Assembly: GCF_019649055.1 (NCBI RefSeq)
Contig: NW_026570254.1
Location: 620,001 to 684,000 of the forward strand
Origin: Paramacrobiotus metropolitanus
Taxonomy: Eukaryota > Tardigrada > Eutardigrada > Parachela > Macrobiotidae
Direction of reading: 5' to 3'
DNA length: 64,000 bases
In this document: piece by piece, positions 1-12,198 of the stretch
Numbering within the stretch: the first letter of the stretch is position 1
How the letters are laid out: every line of letters begins with the position of its first letter
The notes under the pieces: model-generated
The model's input: only the letters and a program-made list of their open reading frames with translations
What the model was told of the DNA's origin: nothing
The model's database searches: none
Position numbers and translations under genes: made by a program

Positions 1-54
1 TTACTGTACTATATTCAAACGTATTGCATTTTGTGATCTTGTGATTCATTGCAG

Positions 55-864
55 TGGCAAAATCTACCACCTCAACTGCGTTATTCCCCCTTTGCAGGTA
101 AGAAAAATGAGGGGCGTTTTAACCTAATCTTAGGTTAGGGTAGCGTACTGGTTTTTTATTAAAGTAAAGAAATGTTATTAGAATCTTCAATCTTGTGTAT
201 TATATATGATTGCGGTTTGCGAGGACATACTGATTACAAAAAAGTGTTGGTTCTAGTTTGTACCTGATGATGAATGGGCTTGTCCTTTGTGCCTCCCTCC
301 CACTGCTGTAGCCAGAACTAATCGCCGAGCCCGTAATGCTCATGTGAACTATAATGAAGACACTGTTACCAACGGTTTCCGAGAAACCACTGACACCAGT
401 GCTGTTAAAACCGAATCGCATACCACCGTGAAACCGGCAAAGCATACCACAAGAGCAGAACGTGCGTCACATCGGAACAAAACTGCCGTGGAGAAGGTGG
501 ATTATCCAGTTGCAGAAAAAACGGACCCTGCTGCCTTCGTTGACGATATGCTGTTAGATGACGGTCTGCGACGCTCGGGTCGAACCCGAAGAGTGAATTA
601 CCGGGAACTGGCTGATGGTTGTAAGAAAGAGGAAACAGTGGAGGAGGAAAACGATAGTGAACCAGAGCAAGAGGATGAGCCCTATTCGGCTGAAAACCAT
701 CGATCGCATTCGTCATCGGAAGAAAGGTCAGCATAATATTTTTCTGTTATTTACGGCGTGTTTGTGTATTCTTTTGTGCCCTGTTGAAATCGACGTTTTG
801 CAGTGAATTCGACCCTGAGACAAAACCGAGGTGGGGAAAGAAGCACAAGCGCCCCAAGCAGTAA
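55..864 (+). CDS. PHD-finger chromatin protein, 3' end (partial)
   Basis: Three exons are visible: 55-97, 257-726 and 804-864 (TAA). The first two join in phase to give the second half of a PHD zinc finger, with YHLNC, then a Pro-Pro-Leu turn, then VPDDEWACPLC; the Cys/His spacing is that of the last two zinc pairs of a PHD finger. The fold is split by a 159-bp intron. After the finger comes a charged tail with an RRSGRTRR cluster, an acidic Glu/Asp stretch and a Lys/Arg-rich C-terminus ending KRPKQ. PHD fingers read histone H3 tails; the layout (PHD, then basic and acidic low-complexity) recalls RSF1 or other chromatin-remodeller subunits, but the diagnostic N-terminal part lies outside the window. 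An AATAAA near 1199 could be the poly(A) signal. The gene converges with cyclin D. Confidence 0.75.
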
Positions 865-1846
865 AAATATCTCATTTTCGTTAAAGCTTGGAATAGCTTT
901 GGTTTTTCTTAAGGGGTTCCCGTCCTGTTTTATGATATGTTCGATCTTGCTTTTTGGACATGATGCACTTGTAGACGAGGTTTTCATGAATGTGTTTTGA
1001 TTTTGAATGTCGGATGTTGATTTTATCTTGTTGTGAGGCTTTCATCGCTTAGCTTGCACTTTTCCGAGGATTCTGGTCGTGTGCATTTTCCTTTCCGTAA
1101 GCTTTCTGTATTTCTGTTATAAAGTTATATGGACTTAGTGAAATTTGTGGTATTTGAGTTGTTCGAAAGTTTACGTAGAATATGCGTTGCAGAAAGTAAT
1201 AAAGTGACTAAACGTACGTCTGCACTTCGGATCATTCTGCTTATTTTAGCCCTGATAGACTCGATGTAACTATCATAATCACATTCTTTGTTATTATGAT
1301 ATGCAGCTAAAGTAAAAACGTTTTAATTACAGAAATTCGTGAGTTTTTTCGTAAATACAGGCAAATTCTTCCACATAATTTTTTACATACCATACATGCG
1401 CTCCCCCAAGAAACAAATTCAGAAGTTATACATAAGTTATGTTACATAAGTTATGTAACATAACGGGTATGCTTAAGCAAAACAACGACAAGAAAACAAG
1501 GCAGGCAAGTAAATAAAAGCAACCGCAACAATCAACATAAATCTGTAGGGACACTGAATTCTTTCAAGCAGGCCAATTATCATAAATCCTCAAGATAGGT
1601 ACTCGTACTGTAAATACAATGTGTCTATACAATATGCGATGCGTAGTAATGTACACAATTCAAGAAATGTACACTCAAGGAAATAATTTCTTAAGTTTTT
1701 TCTATGAGTCTGACTACTTTGACAACTGGGGAATCCGGAACCACGAAAGGTTAACCAGGCGGAAGTGCGGTCTTCTGAGGTTAATATATATTCGACCATT
1801 ATGGCGTCACTTCTCTAAACATAATCCTTTGTAACGTTTTGTGGAT
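865..1846. other. Intergenic region between convergent genes
   Basis: No convincing exon is seen. The left part should be the 3' UTR of the PHD gene, with AATAAA near 1199. Near 1425-1465 there is a short palindromic tandem array built on ACATAAGTTATGT. The right end is the 3' flank of the cyclin D gene. Confidence 0.5.
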
Positions 1847-4800
1847 CTAACGTGAACGCTGATTTCCTTGCCGCACTGGCTTGGGATTAGCGCTGGCTGC
1901 CTCCAGTAAAGGCATGGCTCCAAAAAATGTTTTCATCAACAAAGCAAAGGCGGTAGCGCGTATTGCAGGGAATTTAGTATGCCAACCGTTTACTAAACAG
2001 CGGCTAAGCACGAAATCAGCCATTTCCACAAACTGCAATCCAAAAAGCTTGTGTTAAGGGAAGTGGGCCGGTACATAGTACCAAATTCGTGTACAGGCAC
2101 GAAAACTTTCACTTTCGCGCACTCCCAAACACATTTTTGTTTCGGTTTGTGACATTCTATAGCCAGAAGATCTGTATACACTGGCGTGAAAACCGTTTGT
2201 GCGCGCAACATCCGGTTCGGGAGTTATGGCTGTTAGAAAATTCCAAAAAGTTTAAATGCGTTCAGGTGTACCAAAAGTCTCATTATGGACCGATCTCCCT
2301 CAAATTTTGCACGTAAATGCACATAACCACGAAGATCGTTTTTACACCGATCCACTGTTCTAGAATGTTTTTCAAATTTTAAAATGAATTTCAAAAATTT
2401 TAAAATTCATTTTAAAATTTGAAAAAAATCATGGAAGTCTGGATCGGTGTAAAAACGATCTTCATGCATTTATGCAAAATTTGAGAGGTATCAATCCATA
2501 TCGAACTTTTGTTACCTAATGCATTAAACTTTGAAACCCTCTGACAATATAGCTCCCGAACCGATATTCTCCTTTCAGTGGCACTCTAAACAACTCTGGC
2601 TGTAGAATCATAAACCGAAACAAAAAATAATTTGGGAATAACGCGAAAAGAACAGTCTCGTCTATCTTATCTGGTATCAATAACTTCACCCACTTCTATG
2701 AGACTATTGGTACATTACTACATAGCACTGTGTTCATGTACAACCCCTGGAACTTTCGCTGTTGCGCACTCCCAAACACTTTTTTGCATTGCTTTATGGT
2801 ATTTTGTAGCCAAAAAAATTGTGTACGTAGGTGTGAAATCCGTTTTCGCGCGCAACATCCGGTTGCGGAGTTATGAGGGCAACAAAATTCCAAAAAGTTT
2901 AAATGCATTCAGGTGTACCAAAAGTCTGATTATGGACCGATCTTCTTGAAATTTTGCTCGTAAATGCGCATAATCATGAAGATCGTTCTTACACCGATCC
3001 ACTGTTCTAGCGTGTTTTTCAAATTTTAAAATAAATTTCGAAAATTTTAAAATTCATTTTAAAATTCGAAAAAATCGTGGAAGTCTGAATCCGTGTAAGA
3101 ACGATCTTCATGGTTATGTGCATTTATACGCAAATTGAAAGGATCGGCCATGTTTTGGTACACCTGAATACGCTTTGAGCTTATTACCCTCAACTCTACA
3201 ACCAGATGTTACGCTTGCCAAGTATTTCACACTACATCTCTAAATCTTTTGGCTTCAAAATACCATAAAACAATACAAAAAAAATGAATGAATGCAGTAA
3301 CAAAAGGTCAAATAGATCTTTACGAATTTACAAGTTAAACTATGTTTGTACCGAGCCATGAAATTCAAATCTTGCAATTTGGTGCTAACAAACTCATTAA
3401 TGATTTTTTCGGGTAGCACGGCATTGCTTGTTCATTCGTAATTTTTCGACAAATATTTCTTTAAATTTAGATTTTATGGTCACGGATTAACGATGTTCGG
3501 AATGGTCGCACTTACATATTTAACATGCATCCTTCCCACGTCCGTGAGAGTTTGGATTACTCGCTGGAAAAACACTACTGACGCAACCCCTTTGACCGAT
3601 CCACTGCCATCGTCCAAATCGACCCATGCCTGAAATCCCACCGCCAGAGCAGCAATGGCCGAAGGATGGACATAAGCGCATACGATTTCATCTGCCAAAA
3701 AAGCCATTTAAAATTGCTGCATGAGATTTACAGTTAAATATCTTTACATTCTGTCTTGAGAAACCCTGAACGAAATACTTTATATTCGTGGTTAATTAAC
3801 GCAGCTTACACATCGCAATATAGTGCACCAATAATAAAAGCCAAACGAAATACTAATATTTTCTCATTCATAGGGCTTGCTTACTCCAGCTTGAGGATTA
3901 AGATCATAAATATTTCAGAAATTTATGCGAAAAGCAGGTGGCGAGCAAACAGACCGGGTATGGTAAGCTCGGCTGACTAGGAAAGTAATTAAGCAATACT
4001 ACGCTCTGATCCAGTTCGCATCTCAGGTCAATAACTGAACATATTTCTCCATTTAGCTCAGCAAAATGAATGAATCAACACGGGTTACGAACGGGACCTT
4101 ATTGAATTACCATAATGAATAGCTTACAAACTCGTCACACTTTCTTAACTCTGTCCTCCTTATTAGCCGCTCCGGCGTCACCTGCAGGATGCAGTCTGCT
4201 TGTCTACGTTCGTGGCCTTCTTCTACACATGCGTACTCATGATTCATGCTTGTACTCAGATATTGTACTACGGACGATAATTGCAATTCTGTACCGTAAA
4301 CGGATTATGGTCTGCTCTCCGTCCTAATAAGGGAAGCAAACAGCCAAAAAATTTTCATGGTTTATTTCTCGGCTCTACCATAATCATAAGATAGGCATAA
4401 GGCAAGTCACTAGGCTCTGAGCTCCTTTAAAAACTTAAATTCAATCAACTACTCGAAAACAAAGCCTTGCTAAATAAAAACATGGTATGTATTTTATGCA
4501 TACGAATCTATCAAAAACACTTGTGGACAGACGAGTGGTCACTGCTAGCACTGCAGGTCATAAATGAATCGTACGATCCACAAAGATGTTCTTCGCTGCA
4601 TAGCACAAATTCCCGGTTCAACAGAACGCATAGAGTTCACTTATATTAATTATTCATAAAATCTTCGAAAGGTGCGGCATCTGCACTGCAAAATGCAGAT
4701 CACAAACATCTAATTACCGCCTAATGAGGCATTTTTGCTGTTTATGCGCCAACTGACCTAAAATGGCAGGCATTAAAGGGCGATGACTGCTGGATGTCAG

Positions 4801-7800
4801 ATGACACTTTGTGCACTGACGCGTAGACAGTTCCATATGTAGTGCATCATACGCCCCAAGAGAAACTGCTCTTTTTGCGCAAAACACCTTGCGAAACAAA
4901 AGTGATGACTTCTGGCAGAGCACGCGTTTATCTCGAGTAATCTGTCGCTATTGCACGCTTAGGTTTATTAAGGACGTCTTTCCATTTGCACGCGAAAAAA
5001 TGCCAACTCGCACGGGTGAATATCGACAGAGGACATAAGTAATGTCATGCAACGTGATTTAAGTGACGGCACGAAAAGAAACCTCAGTCAGGTCAACCTG
5101 GTATGGACGTTTTATAATTTTTATAGCAGAATTTAGTATAGTAATTTATTATAGTAAATTAAGTAATTATGGTAAAAAAAAATATTATAAAACAGTCTTT
5201 GTAATTTATGTATATATGTATGACTGAGGTTTCTTTTCGTGCCGTCACTTAAATCACTATTTGTATATTTATGTCCATACGAGGTTGAGCTGATTGAGGT
5301 GTCCATACGAGGTTTGATATAGAGGACATTACACTACAAAGTTAGATCGTACCCTCGTTTTCGTTAGTAATAAGTTGTAAGTGACCTCTATATGAACGCT
5401 TTCATTCAAAAATTATTTTCTGGGTGCGTCAGAATTTTTCACTGGTTTGCAAAGCATTTTGCCAACAAACTCACTCACTGCCGGCTTTCTAGCCAGCTAC
5501 GCTGATCAAGCATGAAACCCGTCGTTCCGTAAAAATTAAAAGCGTTCATCTATCAGTTCTATATGCAGCAGAGCTCTTAACTATCAAGACATAACTATCA
5601 CAATCTGTCTGGATTACAGTAGAAGCCACACAAAATTTGCGGGTCCTGGTCTGGCGGACATGCAGCATATGCATTAGTCACGACAAGCAATAGATTACGA
5701 TAATCAACAATTTCCTTCAGGCTGCAAACGTGCCGCCCGTGAGAAATGGAAACCGGAAGATGGAAACAGAAAGTTATGGTCAATTATCCGCACCCCTAAC
5801 TCACTTGGCTGGAAAAATTCAGAACTATTACAAGCCATCGATCCTAAAGTAATAATCGTGCGGTTTACACCAGAATAAACAGTATCATATAACACTGATG
5901 GTCCAATGAAGCTGCCAGTTCAAACAGCGGTGGCCTGTGTTACACGGTACATTCATGATAGGACAATCATCAAAATTCGGAATAAACCGTACATGTGCTT
6001 CAGTTCATGATCCCACTAGATTCTCTTTTAATAACTTACATTAACATTAATGGTATTTGATAACAATTTTGATTTGAAAAACTTTTTCTCGTAATTCGCT
6101 AAGTAACCCTTACCAAGCACAAACATGGTCGAAACCGATAGCACATGGCTGTGCAAAGCCTCATCCGATCCTAATTGCACAGCTTCCAGGAAATGCGGGA
6201 CAAACGAAGCCGGTGTCCAGTCTATAACTTCCCAATCCGTAACCTGGAGAATTAGTTTCATCGCCACCTAAAAAAGAATCTACTAAAATATATTCCAAAA
6301 TCTACAGATAACATTCATTCTCAAATCACAATGCTGCAACGCTTATACCGTACTGTACCGTACACAAATTTTACAGCGAATACATATTTTCAAATCACTT
6401 TTCCTCTTGTAATAATTAGTTCTGCAAATGATCTACAAACTGGTATGATTTCGTAGTTGTGGCGACTAAGGTAAGTTTTCTTCGTCTGCTCACGAATGCG
6501 TCTACAGATCTGCTTATATTACCGGCGATTAATCAAAATACAGCAATTTGTTTTTGGAAATCGGTGTGCCATTACTAATCATAAACTAGATCTTTCAGTA
6601 CTCGTTAATGTTATAGTACCTGCGAAAAGACGTACTACTGTAATAACTTGTAGTAAGGAGTTATTTACTGAAGATGGAGGCTTCTCGATCTACCGGCACT
6701 CCCTTCTTAGCAAATCTTTTAATACTGATTTAAATCATAATCGTTAACGATTTTAACTTCCCGCAAGATGCGGCAGGTGTGATGCGCTTCAGAGCGGATC
6801 GTAATCGTATGCTTGCAATATAGCTGTTCCACTCGTGCTCGCACTTCGTATTCTTGACGTTCTTGACAACTGTAATAATACGCTGCAAAGCGGAAGAAAG
6901 CGACCCCCTGCTCGGCAGTCATTCTCCACATTTACGCTGTATACATCAATAGCCAGTCGATATACTTCCTTATTCATTTCAAAACTTTTCAAATATTCTA
7001 CGCACACTCCATTCAGAGGGAATTTTCAAGGGAAGATTAGGAGGCCCGGGCGGACGCGCCCCCTCTTTCAGCGCGGATAGATCATTATAAGCCTGGGCTT
7101 GTGCCACACAAGCCCGCATTCTATGCCGTCGCCTTTCATAATATTCATTTTTAAGGTTGGTCAATCGACGCAGGAAGGAGTAATGTAGTATGACAAACAC
7201 GGACTTGTAGGTAAATGGATTTTCGAGCGATTTTAAAATTATAGCCCCCTACAAAGCCTCTTGGAGCCGACAGCCACCTGTCTGCCTTTTCCCCACTTCT
7301 TAAACCGACTGATGAATAAATATAGACCTAATAAACTTCTTACAGAACTAATGCATCGTATCAATTGGATACAATACATTGTCATCCAGCCCAGCGTAAA
7401 CATAGCTCGCATTCTTCGTCTTCAATTTCAATAAGCTATCGAAAGCATGCCAAACTGTAACAGAATATAAAATACTTAAATAATTACTTATGTGTACAGT
7501 GTAAATACAGTACAAACATCAATAACTGCTACTTACAGCATCACCATTAACATTTACAATCACGCAGATTCGCGCTAAAGTTTACGCTACAGTATCAACT
7601 GAAAATAAAAGTTAACAGTACTTTACTCATTAAAGAAATTAATCGAAGCAGAAGGATGCATGATGCAGGAAACGGAAGAAATTCATCTAACCTTCGACAA
7701 CAAACAAGAAGCCTTAATTCTCTGATCACTGGATTTCGGTCGTAAAAAATCTATAGTTGATTCGTTTTCTAAGCATTGAAATATCTATAGTTGATTCGTT

Positions 7801-8810
7801 TTCTACGCATTTTACTAATGCAACAACGATGACCAACCTGTCAGCTTACATGACTGATGGAGATATACTGTACGCAACTACAATACTCAAACGCGGTACA
7901 GACAACCTGCACTGAATTTACACCCACCTATCTGTACACGGGTAACTCATACAGTTTATATTATATACGAGTTTATAGTCCTATTTCAAAAATATTAAAG
8001 TGTTCTTAAATTTTACCGGTGTACAGTCATTTTACCTGTGTACTGTACCTCTGCGGTCATCTTCATAACATCTCATCGTTACTGTATCTGGTATCAGTCT
8101 GTATTTACATATCAGTATTCTACGCAAACCAACCTGAATTTCTTCGTGTCGTCGAGGGACACCGTCTAAAGGTGATTCGTACACTTTACGCAGCGTATAC
8201 TCCGGCGCATCGTCAGCCATTTGCTCGGCAATGGTAACGGCACCATCAAACAGAAACTCTAATGGAGCTTTATCCAGACTGCCATTGTAAACCTGCCGAT
8301 AACGCTTGATAAATCTGTCCATCAGGGATATGGCTAACTGGAGGGATGATTGGGAAAAGTTGTGTTTAATGTAGACCTGTCAAAAAATTTGAGCTGTTGC
8401 CCAACGCCAGAACGCCGTAGTGCACCTTAAGTATAGAAGTATGTCAACTTACACCCATAGCATGGATCCAGTTGTTGCGACGCACGCTAATCTTCGCTCC
8501 CCAGCTCTCCAGATTCAGGGGTATGCCCTGCTCCTCCAGTTTCCGCATCAGAGCACGACTTCCGTGCAGATTCTCATCGGGCGCCGTGTAGGCGATACGC
8601 GACTGCTTCGGGGACACCGCGCCAATGGACCCGGTGGACTCATTGCTCAGTGGACTGGCTTCCATCACCTGGAAGATGACAACGATACTATCGCTTTAAG
8701 CCTGTTGCGCAACATACGTCTGTCTCGTCTCTCTTCAGTTTGTCAGGTTGCTTGTTTACCTCGCTGCAATACAGCACCGTGCTATCCGAATCGCTGTCGC
8801 TGTCCGACAT
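1847..8810 (-). CDS. G1/S-specific cyclin D-like protein
   Basis: Six exons join in perfect phase into 328 aa: 8810-8760, 8668-8453, 8337-8134, 6267-6114, 3691-3516 and 2032-1847. The N-terminus has an Asp/Ser repeat followed by LYCSE at residues 13-17, an LxCxE motif like that by which D-type cyclins dock on retinoblastoma protein. Exons 2-4 carry the cyclin box (NNWIHAMG, LAISLMDRFIKRY, then EEIQVAMKLILQVTDWEV and TPASFVPHFL), and exon 5 the second cyclin fold (YVHPSAIAALAVGF). Length is slightly above the usual 290-300 aa. Cyclin D activates CDK4/6 to release E2F. Introns 3 to 5 are unusually long for this window (1.9, 2.4 and 1.5 kb) and contain repeats. The last exon is joined only by phase, splice signal and coding-like codon use, so the C-terminus is the least certain part. 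Confidence 0.8.
2070..2660. repeat. Foldback (long inverted repeat) element, copy 1
   Basis: The two halves are inverted copies of each other. The centre is an AT-rich palindrome around 2375-2425, flanked by GAAGATCGTTTTTACACCGA near 2330 and its reverse complement near 2445-2465. The outer arms pair as well: the left arm at 2140-2170 (TTTCGGTTTGTGACATTCTA) matches, inverted, the right arm at 2590-2625. Arms are imperfect, roughly 75-90% by eye. It lies in cyclin D intron 5 and has no coding capacity. Confidence 0.8.
2717..3290. repeat. Foldback element, copy 2 of the same family
   Basis: This is a direct repeat of the 2070-2660 element, about 80% identical by eye and about 650 bp downstream. 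Shared blocks include GCGCGCAACATCCGGTT, AAAAAGTTTAAATGC and CAGGTGTACCAAAAGTCT. It keeps the same foldback structure: CAGGTGTACCAAAA near 2910 faces TTTTGGTACACCTGAAT near 3155, and the outermost arms pair near 2785-2820 and 3245-3285. Both copies sit in cyclin D intron 5. Confidence 0.8.
5054..5257. mobile_element. MITE-like element with perfect 37-bp inverted repeats
   Basis: Positions 5054-5090 and 5221-5257 are exact reverse complements over 37 bp (from GTGATTTAAGTGACGG to CCGTCACTTAAATCAC), separated by 130 bp of AT-rich sequence. A second, imperfect inverted block follows: 5082-5110 (ACCTCAGTCAGGTCAACC) pairs with about 5269-5298. It lies in cyclin D intron 4 and has no ORF. A non-autonomous DNA transposon is the simplest reading; no clear target-site duplication was seen. 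Confidence 0.7.
6730..7454 (-). other. Coding-looking exons inside cyclin D intron 3, status unclear
   Basis: Three open segments on the minus strand look protein-coding. Segment 7454-7348 follows a good acceptor and ends in TAG (peptide begins WHAFDSLLKLKTK). Segment 7203 to about 7010 follows TACAAG and is Arg/Tyr-rich (YYERRRHRMRACVAQAQAY). A third reads YLKSFEMNKEVYRLAIDVYS up to a donor at 6936 and joins in phase to 6882-6730 (RIITVVKNVKN..., TAA). The second and third segments are in different frames with no good splice between them. They may be a nested gene, a decayed duplicate or chance ORFs. No family is recognised. Confidence 0.25.
7746..7807 (+). repeat. Short tandem duplication
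   Basis: A unit of about 32 bp containing CTATAGTTGATTCGTTTTCT is present twice in a row with few differences. It lies within cyclin D intron 3. Confidence 0.7.
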
Positions 8811-10322
8811 TTTGAAAAGATTCCAGAAAGAAGCTTGTGGCTAACAACTGTAAATCAAATAACTTTCCGAAAATTTCTCGTAGTGAAATCGGAATACAGC
8901 TGGGCAGCTAACTAATTGTAAGTAAGGAAGAGCATTTTGTCTAGCTGCTTTAATAACGTATTGGCCGAAATGACTTCAAGACGAAGCAACAAGTTGACTG
9001 TAGCGTTGGGAGGAGCTACACCTGTGTGGCCCTAGCAGGCATATTTAGCCGCATGTGCACTGCTATTCGTTGGCGGAACTACACACTTTTATTCAGTATC
9101 CATCCCATATCAGTGAAGCCACCACTGATATCAACAGCGGTAGCGTCGCATGCTCTGTTAAACGTACTGCAACTTCAATTCAAACCATACGTGTACCAAG
9201 GCTTGTACTTTAACAGTCACTTTTTCCATTGCTCTGCTAGCCCAAAAATGGGCTAATAAAAGCGGTTTCTGGACTGGGAGAATTGGCTCACACTTAAGAA
9301 GAGGAAAAATCGCAAGACAAAACTGTCCGAATGACATCGCGAAATTATACTAAGAGTTCTATTCCATAATATGCGTATGATACTGTAATTATCACGCGCG
9401 CAATCGATCATTTGAAATTTTCTATTGTGTAAGTCGCGTTATTGCCAGGAAATTGATCTCTGTAACAAACCAAAAATTGTTTTCATGAAAGGCAAATAAC
9501 ACAGAGGATTTAACTGCCGGCTTAGCTTGATTGTTTCGGCTAAATCGAAAGGTCATGCTAACAGTTGTTGTGGAAATTTTGTAAACTCATGGCCAAAGAA
9601 TCCCGCGCAGAAGCGAATTCGATCAAATTCAAATCCAAATCTCCTCACTGGTCAGAACGTTAACTGAAAGCGACTAGCACGCAACTGCTTTGATTTAATC
9701 AGAAATCAAAATCAAATCTGGTTCAATCGAACCCACAGCCGAATGCATGGAAACTGGCAGGAAATAGTTACTATAATTTACGAGTGCATTTTTCTACTAG
9801 CAGCAATAATGCACCACTTAACGATTTGCGTCAAACATTAACCGAAAGTTCAATGCATGTACAGTGACAATGCAAACAAATACCGCTCTGTGATTATTAT
9901 GCAACTGGAGTGTACGGTATAATAACATATAGTGTAAAACTAAGCAAATGTATATGTGGGCATATGTAAACACAACATATAAACAGAAGAGACATCATAA
10001 AAAATGAAATAACTATACAACGGTACTTACTAATCCATATACATCTTAATCGATTTGCTACTGCTAAACGAAGCGCCGCGCTGGACACAGTGATTTGTAA
10101 TCCAGTCGTGGTCAAAACGGTGCCCAAAAGACTATTTCGCGAAAATATGACAAACAAAAGCCTGGAAGCACAGAGACAACAAAAGATATGATAGGCAAAT
10201 ATGTCAACAATAAACGAACAACACTACCCGCAGCTACCAAAAAAGTAAAATCGCTATTCGTACATGGTAATTAAATTCACTGTAACTGATTGAGATTTCG
10301 TCCTTCGAAGCGCTGCCTGTCT
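8811..10322. other. Intergenic region, 5' of cyclin D
   Basis: The part nearest 8811 should hold the cyclin D promoter. Around 10030-10170 both strands stay open for 40-50 codons (for example plus strand RSAALDTVICNPVVVKTV), but neither reading has a clear partner exon, so no gene is called. Confidence 0.4.
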
Positions 10323-12198
10323 TCAGCGCGCTGGAAAATAACCTTGTTGAAAGTCGTTACTTTTAAGGCGATCGCAGTCGCTGTACAGCCAAGCATCGAA
10401 ATCTGCAATACAAATACGGTAATTTACAACGAAAGCAAAAAGAACTGTCTGTATAGTCATGAATCGATCACACCGGCAAACTAATATCAATACGAGTAAA
10501 TTAGCAAGCGTAAAAAAGGTGCAAGCACCTTTGATAATAGATTCTACGGTGAGAACAAAACGTCTGATCGTGTACTTTACCAAAATGAACGCGCTTCGAT
10601 TTTTTCACCGGGACTAGAGGAAAGTGCTTCTCTCCCAGTTGTTTGTATCTCGGAATTTCCAGTCTGGGGGGACGGCGTCCATAGAAGTTGGGCAAGGGAC
10701 GGCTCTTGGCGCGCTGATCCAGGCTTTTCTCAATTTTTTCGGCGGCTTCTTTCACGTCTTCACAAAGATCTTCTAACAATATTCCGGTCATCTCCATCTC
10801 TGCAACAGCCAAACAGCACATACATATACAAATAACGTTGACAATATCAAAATCAGAATTAATTTTGTGATTTGTGACTATAATTATTTATTACACAGTT
10901 GTCAATTATAAACTAATATTTATTCCTATCACAAGCAATTATCAAGAGTTCAGGTTAACTGCAAACTGTTTGCAATAATTGCAATGCATTGAATGCACAG
11001 TAATCGTACTGGAGTCACAATAATTTATCAGTCTGCGCTTACGATGTGTGTTGGTGTCGCGCAAATACCACTGCGAATGCGGCGGATGTTTTTTGCTGCA
11101 GCCAAGCCACGGCTCAGCTCCACACAAGTCCTCCTTAACCGCTGCCGCTTCCTCCGCACTCCAGCGACGAATGGACACACTGCGGAAGTCATGCTCGTAG
11201 TAGTAGGCCGCTGGCCAGCCGTGTGCGAAACGGTACTTCAGCAAGAGAAATGTGGCGCAGAGCGGATAATGTTCTGCGGCCAATTCCCGGCGAAAATTGT
11301 GGTGTTTCTCATTGATCTCGCAATCGTCAATCGTTACATCATGAGTCTGTAATGATTATCATAAACAGCTAACACACACCGCGCAATGGCTATTGATATG
11401 TAGCCTAATGTGGATAGAATGCGATGCAGTAGTAGACATATTTGTGTAAGCGGTCAGTTTTTGTTACAAATAATCAGCGCCCTTACCCTCTTGCAGTGGC
11501 CGAGATGTGCTTCTGCTCGCCGAATTCCAACTTTATGATGTGGTATCACTGGACACTACACAACACTTTGGTATGAAGTTTCTACACATTCAGGTTTTTT
11601 AAGGAAGTCAAAGCACAACGATTATTAACATCTGTAACAGAGTACTGTTAATTTTTTATTGCAGTCATGTAGTCAATACTTATTTGATTTCAATTACTGT
11701 ACTTAATTTTATTTGATTTAATTACTTAATTAACCAGTAAGTGGTCGAAGGCCGCGGCAATTCAATGTTATTCTCCCACCTGAATTAGATCTCTGGTAGG
11801 ATACGCTTTGTTGTCCGTTAGTCCAATCTGAAATTACAAATTTTAACGTGAAAAGTGAAAAGACTTGCACACAATTCTAACTGTACAATATTAATATATA
11901 TATATAAACTATATCTGTAGACTGTATGCATAAAGCTTCATGATGAATGACAAGTCGTTCGCAGCCACGTACAGCAGTCCCAGAAACGAGCTATGAGCAA
12001 TGCAATACAAAAACAGTAAACAAATGACCAGGTTATCATTGTATCAAGGCTTACATTTGCATGCCGATCGAAGAAATCCTTGTTAACTTTGGCTTCCTTG
12101 ACTTTTCCATATCGGGAAACCTGGTTCGCTTTATAAGCATAGCTTTCTCGCAAAGCTTTCATTCGTTCTTTGATTTTCGGGATTTTGTCTTCCGACAT
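10323..12198 (-). CDS. CHHC zinc-finger protein, unknown function
   Basis: Six exons join in phase to 287 aa: 12198-12055, 11827-11780, 11555-11487, 11346-11043, 10799-10581 and 10402-10323. Residues 65-85 read CPVIPHH...H...C with spacing C-x5-H-x9-H-x3-C, and LIQ precedes the first Cys. That matches the CHHC finger of GTSF1/Asterix, U11-48K and TRM13, which binds RNA. Only one such finger is visible, whereas GTSF1 proteins usually have two. The N-terminus is Lys-rich; the middle is aromatic (GWPAAYYYEHDF) with Trp-rich segments; the C-terminal third starts with an acidic helix (LLEDLCEDVKEAAEKIEKSL) followed by a basic Pro-rich stretch. Nothing outside the finger is recognised. By family, a role in small-RNA or snRNA biology is possible but unproven. 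Confidence 0.65.

Noticed and set aside
8420-8815. 131-codon plus-strand frame
   Set aside because: It is antisense to cyclin D exons 1 and 2, which carry the LxCxE motif and splice in phase.
10030-10170. Exon between the CHHC gene and cyclin D
   Set aside because: Both strands are open and each gives plausible peptides, but neither has a partner exon in phase; the CHHC gene already ends cleanly at 10323.
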